This document shows, one piece after another, positions 18,190-26,786 of a stretch of DNA of 58,509 bases. Position 1 is the first letter of the stretch. Every line of letters starts with the position of its first letter. The notes under the pieces are model-generated. The model was not told the origin of the DNA. It was given only the letters and a program-made list of their open reading frames with translations, and did not search any database. The stretch is from Nocardia beijingensis NBRC 16342 (GTDB lineage: Bacteria; Actinomycetota; Actinomycetes; Mycobacteriales; Mycobacteriaceae), in the NCBI RefSeq assembly GCF_001612785.1, contig NZ_BDBC01000034.1, positions 1 to 58,509 of the forward strand, in the 5' to 3' direction. A program made the position numbers and the translations under genes.

Positions 18190-18666
18190 TCAGAACAGGA
18201 TCAGCGCGGCGCACAATCCGGCAATGGCGATGAATTGCAGGGTGACCCGGTACTTCAGAATGCCGTCCCACTTGTCCTGCAACGCACGGGCATTGGGCGG
18301 AATGATGCCGCTCTGCGCGGCGGCGGTCTGCTGGGTATTGATCGGCTTGGCGATGCGGACGTAGAAGGCGAGCCAGGTGAGCAGTGCCACCACCGTGATC
18401 CCCGCCGCCACGGCGGCGCCGATCTGCCCGGCCCACAGCGCGATCAGGAGTGTGAGCACCGCGCTGACCACACCGACCACACCGACCACCGGCATGCGCC
18501 TGTCGCCGTAGTAGTGACCCCATCCCGCACTCATGGTCACGGTGGCGTCATCGAGCTTGCGGTACACCGATCGGGTGATCACGGCCACGGAGACGTCGGT
18601 GCCATAGACGATGGCGTTGGAGAGAACGGCGACGGCGGCGATGGCCTGGCCGGTGGCGATCAGCAT
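18190..18666 (-). CDS. DUF1772 (anthrone oxygenase-like) membrane protein
   Basis: 158 residues, four hydrophobic segments: IAAVAVLSNAIVYGTDV, VVGVVGVVSAVLTLLIALWAG, AAVAAGITVVALLTWLAFYV and FIAIAGLCAALIL. GWGHYYGDRRMPVVG and PINTQQTA... are characteristic of the DUF1772 family, which includes fungal anthrone oxygenases. Bacterial members are mostly uncharacterised. An inverted repeat (18738-18752) in its promoter region resembles the operator of the TetR gene at 19.3 kb, suggesting that regulator controls this gene and the PPOX gene. Confidence 0.82.
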   Translation of the reverse strand: MLIATGQAIAAVAVLSNAIVYGTDVSVAVITRSVYRKLDDATVTMSAGWGHYYGDRRMPVVGVVGVVSAVLTLLIALWAGQIGAAVAAGITVVALLTWLAFYVRIAKPINTQQTAAAQSGIIPPNARALQDKWDGILKYRVTLQFIAIAGLCAALILF

Positions 18667-18737
18667 TTCGGTTTTCCCTTCCCGAGTTCTAGCAGCGTTA
18701 GGAACTGGAGCAACGGTAACATTCCCTTGCTACCTTG

Positions 18738-18752
18738 TCTAGCCTTGCTAGA
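18738..18752. promoter_or_regulatory. Inverted repeat upstream of DUF1772 gene
   Basis: TCTAGC-CTT-GCTAGA is a perfect 6-bp inverted repeat, 72 bases upstream of the DUF1772 start. Its TCTAG/CTAGA half-sites match those of the TetR-gene operator at 19905-19921. Confidence 0.5.
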
Positions 18753-19306
18753 TTTCTGGCCGCCACCGCAGGGTTTCGCCCGGATCAGCAAGCCGCACAT
18801 GCTCGTTCGACCGAGGAGGCTTTGTTACCCGACAAGCCGATAACAGACCAATCCTCGGGCTGCCGAATCCGCGGGTGCCCTGGGCTCATCACCGCCCGAT
18901 CCTCGTCGTCCGGGTTGCGAGCAGGCCGACGCGTCGAGGTCAGCGAGCGACGGCACCCTCCAGGCCGGTGAGCCCACCGGCTATCCGGGTATGCCTCGGC
19001 AGCTCGGACGGCGGCATCACTGCCGCGCACGGAGGCCACCGCAGGAACGCGCTCGCTGCCGCATACCGCGCGATGCAACAGGGCAGGATTGGTCGCTTCC
19101 AACCCGATCTGCAGTCGGCGCACCGAACTCGCGAAACCGCAGCCAGCCGAAACCGCACATCGGGTCACAGCCCGTGCACGGAATCTACGAGACGAAAGCA
19201 GAGATGCCAGATCACCTGAGGGACAGATGTTTTGGACACAACCCGGTTCGAACACGCGATCCGGGCGGAAATCGCGACCACCGGATCGGTGCGCCGCGAC
19301 AGAGGT
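18753..19306. other. Gene-free interval between DUF1772 and TetR genes
   Basis: All frames over this 554-base stretch give Arg/Ser/Pro-rich translations without a recognisable domain, ribosome binding site or family motif. I see no RNA gene and no clear insertion-sequence ends. It may be decayed DNA. Confidence 0.5.
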
Positions 19307-19879
19307 CTATCGGGTCCACTGGTCGATCAACACGGCCAAGCGGGCGTCCCGCTGGGCCGGCCGCAGACGTCCACCGCGGTCCAGGGTCGCCAGGCCGTGC
19401 AAGGCGCTCCAGCCGACCTCGGTGAAGGTCTCGGGATCATGCTCGCCCGCGAACGGCGAGAAGGCCGCGAACATGACGGCGAACGCGTCCCGCAGCGGCT
19501 GCGAGGCGTTCTCGCCGAACTCGAGGTTCACCTTCATCAGGAACATCGCGTCGTAGAGCGCGGGCCGCGCGGTCGCGAAGTCGAGGTAGGACCGCGCCAC
19601 CGCCGCCAACGCCGCGCGCGGCTCGCCACCGGCGGACTCCAACGCCGCCCGGCTCCACGCGGCCATCTCCGCGATGCCTTCCTCGGCGACCGCCGTGACG
19701 ATCTCGTCCTTGCCCGCGAAGTGCGAATACAGCACCGGCTGGCTGTATTCGATCCGTTCCGCCAGTCTGCGCACAGTCACCGCGTCCCAGCCCTGCGACT
19801 CGGCCAACTCCCGAGCGGTGTCGATGATCAACCGGTGCCGTTCGGCGCGTTCCCGCTCTCGCCGCGTTCGAGTCCCCAT
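19307..19879 (-). CDS. TetR family regulator
   Basis: 190 residues. The N-terminal HTH is VRRLAERIEYSQPVLYSHFAGKDEIV, followed by a ligand domain with AALAAVARSYLDFATARPALYDAMFLM, typical of the WHG-type TetR C-terminal domain. A perfect 8-bp inverted repeat lies 26 bases upstream of its start and overlaps a possible -35 on the minus strand, fitting autorepression. The likely target besides itself is the DUF1772-PPOX operon on the same strand about 640 bases downstream. The ligand is unknown. Confidence 0.9.
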   Translation of the reverse strand: MGTRTRRERERAERHRLIIDTARELAESQGWDAVTVRRLAERIEYSQPVLYSHFAGKDEIVTAVAEEGIAEMAAWSRAALESAGGEPRAALAAVARSYLDFATARPALYDAMFLMKVNLEFGENASQPLRDAFAVMFAAFSPFAGEHDPETFTEVGWSALHGLATLDRGGRLRPAQRDARLAVLIDQWTR

Positions 19880-19904
19880 AGGCCGACTGTAGCACTGCTT
19901 GACA

Positions 19905-19921
19905 ATCTAGTGTCACTAGAT
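19905..19921 (-). promoter_or_regulatory. Operator of the TetR gene
   Basis: ATCTAGTG-T-CACTAGAT is a perfect 8-bp inverted repeat. On the minus strand it overlaps TGACAC, which lies 18 bases before TACAGT, a plausible -35/-10 pair for the TetR gene. Confidence 0.65.
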
Positions 19922-19924
19922 CCA

Positions 19925-20089
19925 CCGCCGATTCGTCGGCCTTGTGGCGAGTGCGGCTGGCGATCCTCTTGGTGGCCTCGGTCGATCTACCCGGGATCTG
20001 CCGACTTCCTGGAACGGGATCGCGAACATGTCGTGCAGGACGAACGCCGGGCCCTCGCTCGGAGCGAGCGAATCGAGCACGACGAGGCG
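19925..20089 (-). pseudogene. Fragment of an ECF sigma factor (region 4, SigJ-like)
   Basis: The minus strand encodes RLVVLDSLAPSEGPAFVL followed by HDMFAIPFQEV. This is the sigma region 4 signature of SigJ/ECF41-type sigma factors (LLVVLDxLxPAERxAFVLHDMF-xVPFxEI). The continuation expected after it, GRSTEATKRIASRTRHK, is present but in another frame. The frame changes by a single-base indel near 20000. No sigma region 2 can be found upstream in any frame, and the fragment stops at the TetR operator. It is therefore a decayed 3' fragment of a gene otherwise lost. Confidence 0.65.
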
Positions 20090-20528
20090 CTCACCACCGG
20101 AGGGATACCTCGTCGACGAATGGCGGTGCAAAACAACCAGTTCCAGCGATGTGCGGTGGCAGTGCGGGGTCGACCCAGCATCATCGAACTTCCGGCCCGC
20201 TGGGCGGACAAAGGCTGCCCACAGTCGAGCCGTCGACGTTTCCCTCGGTCGCACGTTGTCGGCGCGGCGCTCGAAGGTTGTTTCCTCGGCCGGACGTCTG
20301 GGCTGGGGTGACCGCCGCACGGGTGTGCGGGGATCCAGGCACCGACGGTTGCGGCGACGGGCCGACCAGTGGAAACGGCTGTAGGTTCCCGATGCCGGTG
20401 AAGCGCCCATTGGACGCACGGCGAATGCGAAAGCGTATGCGTAGCAGCAGGTGTCGGCGGACAATACCTTGGTTATCCACTGGTCCAGGCCCGATCGCGC
20501 GGTGCCTGCCGCATGGAGGGCAGTCGGG
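20090..20528. other. Gene-free interval before AraC gene
   Basis: Between the sigma fragment and the AraC start I find no frame with a recognisable motif. Long open frames exist on both strands but are Arg-rich and mirror each other, as expected of noncoding GC-rich DNA. GGAGGG at 20515-20520 is the ribosome binding site of the next gene. Confidence 0.5.
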
Positions 20529-21497
20529 ATGTTCATCGAACCGTTGTCGAGGCATCGCTATTTCCGGACCGCTGACCCCGACGTGGCGCGGGCGGCGATG
20601 AGTGGCATCCTGCGTGAGCACCGGCTCGACCCGGGCGCCTCCACCATGGAAGCCAGCTGCAATGTCGTCCGGTACGGCGATATCGGCCTGGTCTACAAGC
20701 ATTACGGGGTGCGGGTTCGGATCCGGACCGAACCCATCGGAACCTTCCGTCTGGTTCAAATCCCGCTGGCCGGGTGGGCCCGGGTGCTCAACGGGACCGC
20801 GGATATCGCCTTCGACCCGGCGGTGGCCTCGGTTCCGGACCCGGACGCGTCCCTGGACATGAACTGGCACGAGAGCAGCAGGCAACTGCTCGTCCGATTC
20901 GACCGTGCCGCGTTGGACGACCATCTGCGGCGGATGCTGGGCCGGGTGCCGGATCGTCCGTTGCGGATGGCCATGGCCATGCACCTGCGGTCACCGGCCG
21001 CCCGGACCTGGCTCGAATCGCTGCGCATGCTGCAGACCGACGCCGAAGGCCCCGGCCTGTTCCTCGATCCGCGGCTGCGACCGCAGGTCGAGCAGCTGAT
21101 GATGTCCCAATTCCTGCTGGCCCAGCCGAACAGCTACACCGAGTTCCTGCTCGACGTCGCCCCCGGGAAGTCGACGCCGCGTCCCATCCGCCTGGCCGAA
21201 CAGCTCATCACCGACCATGCGCACGAAATGCTCACCATCACCGACATCGCAGAGGCAGTGGGACTTTCGGTGCGGAGCCTGCAGGAGGGCTTCCGGCGAT
21301 ACCTCGACACCACACCGACGGCGCGATTGCGGGAAGCCCGGCTGGTCGGCGTGCACGCCGCGCTGACCGCCGCGGACCCCACCACGACCACGGTCGCCGC
21401 GGTGGCCGCGGACTGGGGGTTCTGGCATCTGGGCCGGTTCGCGGCCCTGTACCGGCGGCGATGGGGCGTGCCGCCGGCGGTGACGTTGCGCGGCTGA
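20529..21497 (+). CDS. AraC family regulator with cupin-type N-terminal domain
   Basis: The ATG at 20529 follows GGAGGG with 8 bases between; 322 residues. The N-terminal half (MFIEPLSRHRYFRTADPDVARAAM onward to about residue 170) resembles the AraC-binding-like/cupin_6 domain. Residues from about 220 form two HTHs: MLTITDIAEAVGLSVRSLQEGFRRYLDTTP and TVAAVAADWGFWHLGRFAALYRRRWGVPP. These are typical of regulators of aromatic or alcohol catabolism, but no obvious target is adjacent; the next gene encodes a small secreted protein. Confidence 0.88.
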   Translation: MFIEPLSRHRYFRTADPDVARAAMSGILREHRLDPGASTMEASCNVVRYGDIGLVYKHYGVRVRIRTEPIGTFRLVQIPLAGWARVLNGTADIAFDPAVASVPDPDASLDMNWHESSRQLLVRFDRAALDDHLRRMLGRVPDRPLRMAMAMHLRSPAARTWLESLRMLQTDAEGPGLFLDPRLRPQVEQLMMSQFLLAQPNSYTEFLLDVAPGKSTPRPIRLAEQLITDHAHEMLTITDIAEAVGLSVRSLQEGFRRYLDTTPTARLREARLVGVHAALTAADPTTTTVAAVAADWGFWHLGRFAALYRRRWGVPPAVTLRG

Positions 21498-21642
21498 CGC
21501 GACGCGCAGCGCCGAACATTCCGCGCAGCGCGGACAGAACTCGCGCGAGACGGATAGTCGCGGGCGGTCCGGTCCACCCATCATGAGTGCGGCGGATTCT
21601 CCGCCACCGATACTCGATCCCGTCGGCTTCGAAGGGTCAATC

Positions 21643-22023
21643 ATGCTCTCACTCACACAGTTTCGCCGTCTCGGCGTCGCGGCCGCCGCCACCCTCGCGG
21701 TCGCCGGTTACGGCGTGGCCCTCGCGCCTGCACCGGCCTCGGCGGCCTACGACTGCCCGGGCGGACTGTTCTGCGGCTACGACCACCGCAACGGCACCGG
21801 CATGTTCGTGCAGGTCGACAACAACTGCCTGCTGCACGACATCGGCAACGAAGGCAATGGAGATCGTCTGAGCTCGTACTGGAACCGCACCGGAAAGACG
21901 GTCGGCGTCTACAACTGGACCGGTCGGGAGTGGCAACTGCTCGTCTCGGTCCCCGACAACAGCAAGGGCAATGTGCCCGCCGACGGCGACAACAAGGCCG
22001 ACGCCCTGTGGGTCTGCGGCTGA
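21643..22023 (+). CDS. Secreted peptidase inhibitor I36-like small protein
   Basis: The ATG at 21643 has GAAGGG about 8 bases upstream. A signal peptide (LGVAAAATLAVAGYGVALAPAPASA) is followed by a mature domain of about 92 residues beginning YDCPGGLFCGYDHRNGTG. Four cysteines (two near the start, NNCLL in the middle, WVCG at the end) fit two disulfides. The GxxCxYxxxNxxG...SSxxNRT...VxxY pattern matches the I36 family (SMPI-like metalloprotease inhibitor) that is common in Streptomyces and Nocardia. Exported; the target protease is unknown. Confidence 0.8.
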   Translation: MLSLTQFRRLGVAAAATLAVAGYGVALAPAPASAAYDCPGGLFCGYDHRNGTGMFVQVDNNCLLHDIGNEGNGDRLSSYWNRTGKTVGVYNWTGREWQLLVSVPDNSKGNVPADGDNKADALWVCG

Positions 22024-22048
22024 GGGTTGAAATTTGCATTACTCCGTA

Positions 22049-22075
22049 AACCTCCCGGACCGCAACCGGGAGGTT
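22049..22075 (+). terminator. Hairpin after I36-like gene
   Basis: AACCTCCCGG and CCGGGAGGTT form a perfect 10-bp stem with a 7-base loop, 26 bases after the stop. No T tract. Confidence 0.7.
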
Positions 22076-22271
22076 ACCTCCCGTCCGCAGGCGACCACGT
22101 AAGCTCGCGAACAAGCAGATTAATCGCCCACAGCTTTGGTGGATCGTCTAGAATCCTATACACGGCTACCGATCCGGGAAGTTCCGTTCCCGATGCGGAC
22201 GCGCGTGTGAATTCGCGTCACCGCTTTCTCCTCCCTGTTTCAGATGAAACTCATACGGTAAGGAGCGGCAC

Positions 22272-23510
22272 ATGACTGCACAATCCACGATCAATCAGCC
22301 GACTATGCAAGACAAGATCGCATACCAGCTGTGCGAGTACGCGAATCTGGTCAACACCATCAGCAAAGAAGACGGCGACCTGGAGGCCATGCTCTCTCAG
22401 AAGATCCAGCAGTATCTCGACACCAACCAGGAGGTCATCGGCGGGTGGGAGATCGTCTGGGGTCCGGGAGTCGCGCTGTTCGACACCGACTTGTACGCGG
22501 TCAACGCCATGTACATGGTACGGAGCACCGAGGACCGCTCCCGGTACGTGATCGCCATGGCAGGCAGCACCGACGCACTGGTGTTCGACTGGCTCGTCGA
22601 GGACTCCTTCATTCTCCAGAAGCCGTGGTTCGCCAACAACGCCGCCATGCACACGATCGGCACGGCCATCGGGGTGAAAACCCTCCTCGGCATCAGGCCA
22701 TCCGGCCCCCGTCCCGGCGCCGGTCACAGCTTGCCCGAGTTCCTGAGCGCGCTCGACGACAAGGCGATCGACCTGACCGTCACCGGCCACAGCCTCGGCG
22801 GCGCCCTGTCGATCACACTGGCCCTGTTCCTGCGCGACACCCAATGGCTTTGGGACAATTCCGAGAAAGCCAAGATCAGTGTGCTCTCCACCGCCGGACC
22901 GAGTTTCTGCAATCAGGAATTCGTCAACTACACCACCCAACGCCTGCAACAGGTGAAGCGCTTCGCCAACGACCTCGACGTCGTCCCCCACATGTGGAAC
23001 CCGACCGACATCGATGGCGCCATGGCTCTCTACTCCAACAACAACCGGCCTGCTCCCGATGGCATGGAAGTTGTGTTCAGCGTGCTCAAGGCACAGGCGT
23101 CCCTCTCCGGCCAATACGCGCATTTCGACCCCACCAACGGCGTATTCCACGGCACCTTCAACACCGAGATAGAGCAAACGCAAGGCGCGACGCCGGACGA
23201 TTTGTACTTCCAACAGGTCGGCTACCAGCACATAGACGGCTACCATGACTTCTTCGCAATCAAGGGCGTGCAGTGGCCGCAGGGCGTCGTAGCCCTCCCG
23301 CCGGTCGGCACCGACGCAGTGATGAACCGTATCCTGTCCGTGGCCGGTCTACCGATCGGCGACGGCGCCGGAAAGGTCCTGGCGAACCATCGGCCGGTGA
23401 CCGTCCCGCTCGACGGACAGCCCGTGGCACTGCCCACCGACCACGACAGCCCCGAAGCCGAGCACCTCGCGGATCGCGTCGCCGCGGAGTTCGCCCCCAC
23501 CTCCGCATGA
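22272..23510 (+). CDS. Class 3 lipase-type alpha/beta hydrolase
   Basis: The ATG follows TAAGGAG with suitable spacing; 412 residues. VTGHSLGGALS places the nucleophile at Ser174, in the lipase_3 elbow, and NDLDVVPHMW supplies the probable catalytic Asp. A His in the GYQHIDGYHDFF region could complete the triad. No signal peptide or membrane segment is visible, so the enzyme appears cytoplasmic unless exported by a non-classical route. The C-terminal 70 residues are polar and of low conservation. It is flanked by a terminator upstream and 280 gene-free bases downstream, so it is probably a single transcription unit. Confidence 0.85.
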   Translation: MTAQSTINQPTMQDKIAYQLCEYANLVNTISKEDGDLEAMLSQKIQQYLDTNQEVIGGWEIVWGPGVALFDTDLYAVNAMYMVRSTEDRSRYVIAMAGSTDALVFDWLVEDSFILQKPWFANNAAMHTIGTAIGVKTLLGIRPSGPRPGAGHSLPEFLSALDDKAIDLTVTGHSLGGALSITLALFLRDTQWLWDNSEKAKISVLSTAGPSFCNQEFVNYTTQRLQQVKRFANDLDVVPHMWNPTDIDGAMALYSNNNRPAPDGMEVVFSVLKAQASLSGQYAHFDPTNGVFHGTFNTEIEQTQGATPDDLYFQQVGYQHIDGYHDFFAIKGVQWPQGVVALPPVGTDAVMNRILSVAGLPIGDGAGKVLANHRPVTVPLDGQPVALPTDHDSPEAEHLADRVAAEFAPTSA

Positions 23511-23790
23511 ACTGAGGCCCCGGGCCCCGCACTCGGTGGCACGCGAGTTTCGATCCGGTACAGCGCGAAAGCGCTTGGGGCAGGACGTGGCGGCCGATTC
23601 GGCAAGCACGTCGGCGACAACAGATCAGTCGACGCGTTCCAGCGTCGACCTCGACAGTCGGCCGCCACGACCACGTCGTGTCCCCGGCGTCGGTGCACCG
23701 CGATGTCATCCCCCGGCGCCGGTAGCAGCTCTCCCGACGTGTCCGCCGGAGTCAGTAGCGCTAGTGAACTCACTCCCTTAGTATGGCGAG

Positions 23791-26085
23791 ATGACGGAGT
23801 GGCGGCCTACAGCCTGCATCCTGTGCGAGTGCAACTGCGGCATTCAGGTACTGGTCGGCCCTGATGGCCGGACGTTCGAGAAGATTCGCGGAGACAAGCA
23901 GCATCCCGCTTCAGCGGGTTACACGTGCAACAAGGCGCTGCGGCTGGACCACTATCAAAACGGGCGCACGGGTCGGCTGACCGCCCCGCTGCGCCGCCGT
24001 CCGGACGGCGGTTTCGACGAAATCGATTGGGACACCGCGATCTCGGAGATCTCGGCCGGATTGCGGGAGATCGGCCGCCGCTACGGCGGCGAATCGATCT
24101 TCTACTACGGTGGTGGCGGTCAGGGCAACCACTTGGGCGGCGCGTACGCTCCGGCGACCATGGCCGCCTACGGCATGCGATATCGCTCCAGCGCCTTGGC
24201 CCAGGAGAAGACCGGCGACTTCTGGGTGTCGGCGCGGATGTTCGGCCACCCGCTGCGTTCCGATGTCGAGCACGCCGAAGTAGCGCTGTTCATCGGCAAG
24301 AACCCCTACCAATCGCACGGCTTCCCCCGCGCGAGATCGGTGCTCAAGGAGATCGCCCGCGACCCGAACCGGGCGATCATCGTCCTGGACCCGGTGCGAA
24401 CCGAAACCGCCGAGATGGCCGAATTCCACCTGCAGTTGCGGCCCGGCACCGACGTGTACCTGCTGATGGCGATGGCCGCCCTGCTGGTGCGCGACAACCT
24501 GATCGACACCGGCTGGCTGGCCGAGCACGCCGAAGGGCTCGACGAGGTGCTGTCCGTGCTGCGCGCGGTGCCGATCGAGAAGTATTGCGCCATAGCCGAT
24601 GTCGACCTCGAACTGGTCACCGCCGCCACCCGCAGGCTGGCCCGCGCGGAGTCGGTGGCGGCCCTCGAGGACCTCGGCGTCCAGATGAACCGCTATTCCA
24701 CGGTGGTGAGCTACGTCGAGAAGCTGCTCTGGCTGTTGACCGGCAACCTCGCCAAACCCGGAACGCAGTACGCGTTCACCGGGCTGACCGCGCTCGGTCA
24801 CGACCGCGGACATCCGGCCGGACAGTGGCCGACGAGCCCGGTGGTCGGCGCACCCATCATCAGCGGCTTGGTGCCATGCAACGTGCTCAGCGAGGAAATC
24901 CTCACCGATCACCCGGCACGCTACCGCGCGATGTTCATCGAAAGCAGCAATCCGGTGCACTCGCTGGCCGATTCGGCACGGATGCGCGAGGCGCTCGCAG
25001 CGCTGGAACTGGTCGTGGTGATCGACGTGGCGATGACCGAAACCGCACGGCTGGCCGACTATGTGCTGCCCGCTCCCACTCAATTCGAGAAGTACGAAGC
25101 GACGTTCTTCAACTTCGACTTCCCCCGCAACATCTTCCACCTGCGCAGGCCGGTGCTGCCCGCGCCGGAGGGCGTGCTGCCGGAACCGGAAATCCACGCC
25201 CGCCTGGTCGAGGCGGCGGGCGCCCTCGGCGAACAGGATTACGCACCGCTGCGCGCCGCCTTGGCACAGGGCAGAGACGCGTACGCGCTTGCGATGCTCA
25301 CCGTGGCGGCCGATCCGGCCAAGGCCAAACTGGCTCCGGTTCTGCTCTACCGCACGCTGGGCCCGACCCTGCCCAACGACGCGGCCGCCGCCGCGCTGTT
25401 GTGGGTGGCCGCTCACAACTGCGTCCGCAAATTCCCCGCCAGCGTCGAACAGGCGGGGTACGGAACGGGTTTGCCCGCAGGCGAGCGACTGTTCGAGGCC
25501 ATCCTGTCCGGTGAACACGGCATCGTCACCACCGAGGACAGCTACGAAGAGACCTGGAACCGCCTCCGCGGCAAGAAGGTCCAGTTGGATATACCGGAGC
25601 TGCTGGAAGTGGTGGCGGCACTGCCGGATACGTCCTCCGATTCCGACGACTGGCCGTTCGTGTTGTCCGCCGGGGAACGCCGAGCTTTCACCGCCAACAC
25701 GATCATGCGCGACTACGACTGGCGCAAGCGCGACGGTGCCGGCGTGCTCCGGATCAGCGCCACCGACGCGCGGCGACTCGGATTGGTCGCCGGCGATCGG
25801 GTCCGCGTCACGACTCGTCGCGGCAGCGCGGAGGTGGCGGTCGAGCCCACCGACCGGATGCGAGCCGGGCACCTGGCGCTGCCCAACGGATTCGGACTCG
25901 ATGTCGCGGAGGCCGACGCCGAGCCGATCAGTATCGGGGTAGCGCCCAACGAGCTGACCCGATTCGACTCCCGCGACGAATGGGTCGGAACACCGTGGCA
26001 CAAATACGTGGAGGCCCGGCTGGAGCCGTTGCCGAACGACACGTCGACCGACGCCACGACAATCCCGGATACGGTCCAGGCATGA
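23791..26085 (+). CDS. Molybdopterin-dependent oxidoreductase (formate dehydrogenase-like)
   Basis: 764 residues. Cys9, Cys12, Cys16 and Cys46 (CILCECNC ... GYTCNK) bind an N-terminal 4Fe-4S cluster. The molybdopterin-binding body follows, with FYYGGGGQGNHLGG, ALAQEKTGDFW, the IGKNPYQSHG loop and MFIESSNPVHSLAD. The C-terminal molydopterin dinucleotide-binding domain has NTIMRDYDWRKR and LRISATDARRLGLVAGDRV. No Cys or Sec is seen at the loop where formate dehydrogenases bind Mo; Ser is the candidate ligand. There is no Tat signal, Fe-S partner subunit or chaperone gene beside it, so its electron acceptor is unclear. The stop overlaps the start of an HxlR regulator gene. Confidence 0.9.
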   Translation: MTEWRPTACILCECNCGIQVLVGPDGRTFEKIRGDKQHPASAGYTCNKALRLDHYQNGRTGRLTAPLRRRPDGGFDEIDWDTAISEISAGLREIGRRYGGESIFYYGGGGQGNHLGGAYAPATMAAYGMRYRSSALAQEKTGDFWVSARMFGHPLRSDVEHAEVALFIGKNPYQSHGFPRARSVLKEIARDPNRAIIVLDPVRTETAEMAEFHLQLRPGTDVYLLMAMAALLVRDNLIDTGWLAEHAEGLDEVLSVLRAVPIEKYCAIADVDLELVTAATRRLARAESVAALEDLGVQMNRYSTVVSYVEKLLWLLTGNLAKPGTQYAFTGLTALGHDRGHPAGQWPTSPVVGAPIISGLVPCNVLSEEILTDHPARYRAMFIESSNPVHSLADSARMREALAALELVVVIDVAMTETARLADYVLPAPTQFEKYEATFFNFDFPRNIFHLRRPVLPAPEGVLPEPEIHARLVEAAGALGEQDYAPLRAALAQGRDAYALAMLTVAADPAKAKLAPVLLYRTLGPTLPNDAAAAALLWVAAHNCVRKFPASVEQAGYGTGLPAGERLFEAILSGEHGIVTTEDSYEETWNRLRGKKVQLDIPELLEVVAALPDTSSDSDDWPFVLSAGERRAFTANTIMRDYDWRKRDGAGVLRISATDARRLGLVAGDRVRVTTRRGSAEVAVEPTDRMRAGHLALPNGFGLDVAEADAEPISIGVAPNELTRFDSRDEWVGTPWHKYVEARLEPLPNDTSTDATTIPDTVQA

Positions 26086-26594
26086 AGCGCACCACCTTCG
26101 CCAATTGGCCGTGCACCGTCGCCCGCACCGTGGACCTCATCGGGGACTGGTGGACTCCCCTCGTTCTGCGGGAGGCCTACTACGGTGCGACGCGTTTCGA
26201 GGAATTCGAACGCACCCTTGGCCTGAGCCGCAACGTCCTCAGTCAACGGCTGACCCGGCTGGTGGACGAGTCGCTGCTGGAGCGAGTGCCCTACCAGCAA
26301 CGACCGGTGCGGTACGAATACCGGCTCACCGAGCAGGGCCGTGACTTCTTCCCCGTCGTCGCCGCGATGATGCGCTGGGGCGATCGCTGGCGCGCACCCA
26401 GCGAAGGACCCCCGATCACGCTGCGCCACAACAGCTGCGGGCACGACACCTACGCCGAGACGGTGTGTGCGCACTGCCGTGAACCCTTGCGGCACGGCGA
26501 TGTCAGCGCTCGACTCGGGCCGGGTTTCCCCGAACGATTGAGGGAGACCGCACTGGCGACCGGACGATTCGACGACAACCCGGCGCAGTCTTAG
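26082..26594 (+). CDS. HxlR family regulator with C-terminal Cys motif
   Basis: Starts within an ATGA overlap with the oxidoreductase stop, so it is translated from the same mRNA. 170 residues. The winged-helix core is CTVARTVDLIGDWWTPLVLREAYYG (first Cys at residue 11) and TRFEEFERTLGLSRNVLSQRL, with RPVRYEYRLTEQGRDFFPV as the wing. A C-terminal extension carries HNSCGHD and CAHCREPL, which could bind zinc. HxlR proteins commonly sense electrophiles through the N-terminal Cys. Being downstream of, rather than divergent from, its probable target is unusual. Confidence 0.88.
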   Translation: MKRTTFANWPCTVARTVDLIGDWWTPLVLREAYYGATRFEEFERTLGLSRNVLSQRLTRLVDESLLERVPYQQRPVRYEYRLTEQGRDFFPVVAAMMRWGDRWRAPSEGPPITLRHNSCGHDTYAETVCAHCREPLRHGDVSARLGPGFPERLRETALATGRFDDNPAQS

Positions 26595-26786
26595 CCTCGA
26601 CCCCCGAATCGGCTGCCTGATCCGGGTCACCACCGCCGGGGTCGACTTCCGCGCGACGCCGGCGTCTGCCGAGACCGCACAGATCCTCGGCGCTACCACG
26701 GCGGCCGTCGCCGAGCGTCCGTCGGGCCGAAATCTGCTCGAGAACTTCGGAAGGCACGTGACGACGACCCCGGTGTCCCTCGCGGC

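Noticed and set aside
19899..19904. TTGACA as a plus-strand -35 element
   Set aside because: No -10 lies 16-19 bases downstream and no plus-strand gene starts nearby; the region fits the minus-strand TetR promoter better.
19916..20536. A 206-codon minus-strand frame containing the sigma-factor motif
   Set aside because: Only its 3' third has the sigma region 4 motif, and the true continuation is in another frame, so it is not an intact gene.
23911..26001. A 696-codon minus-strand frame opposite the molybdopterin oxidoreductase
   Set aside because: Antisense shadow of a gene with intact Fe-S and cofactor motifs; no domain, start signal or ribosome binding site.
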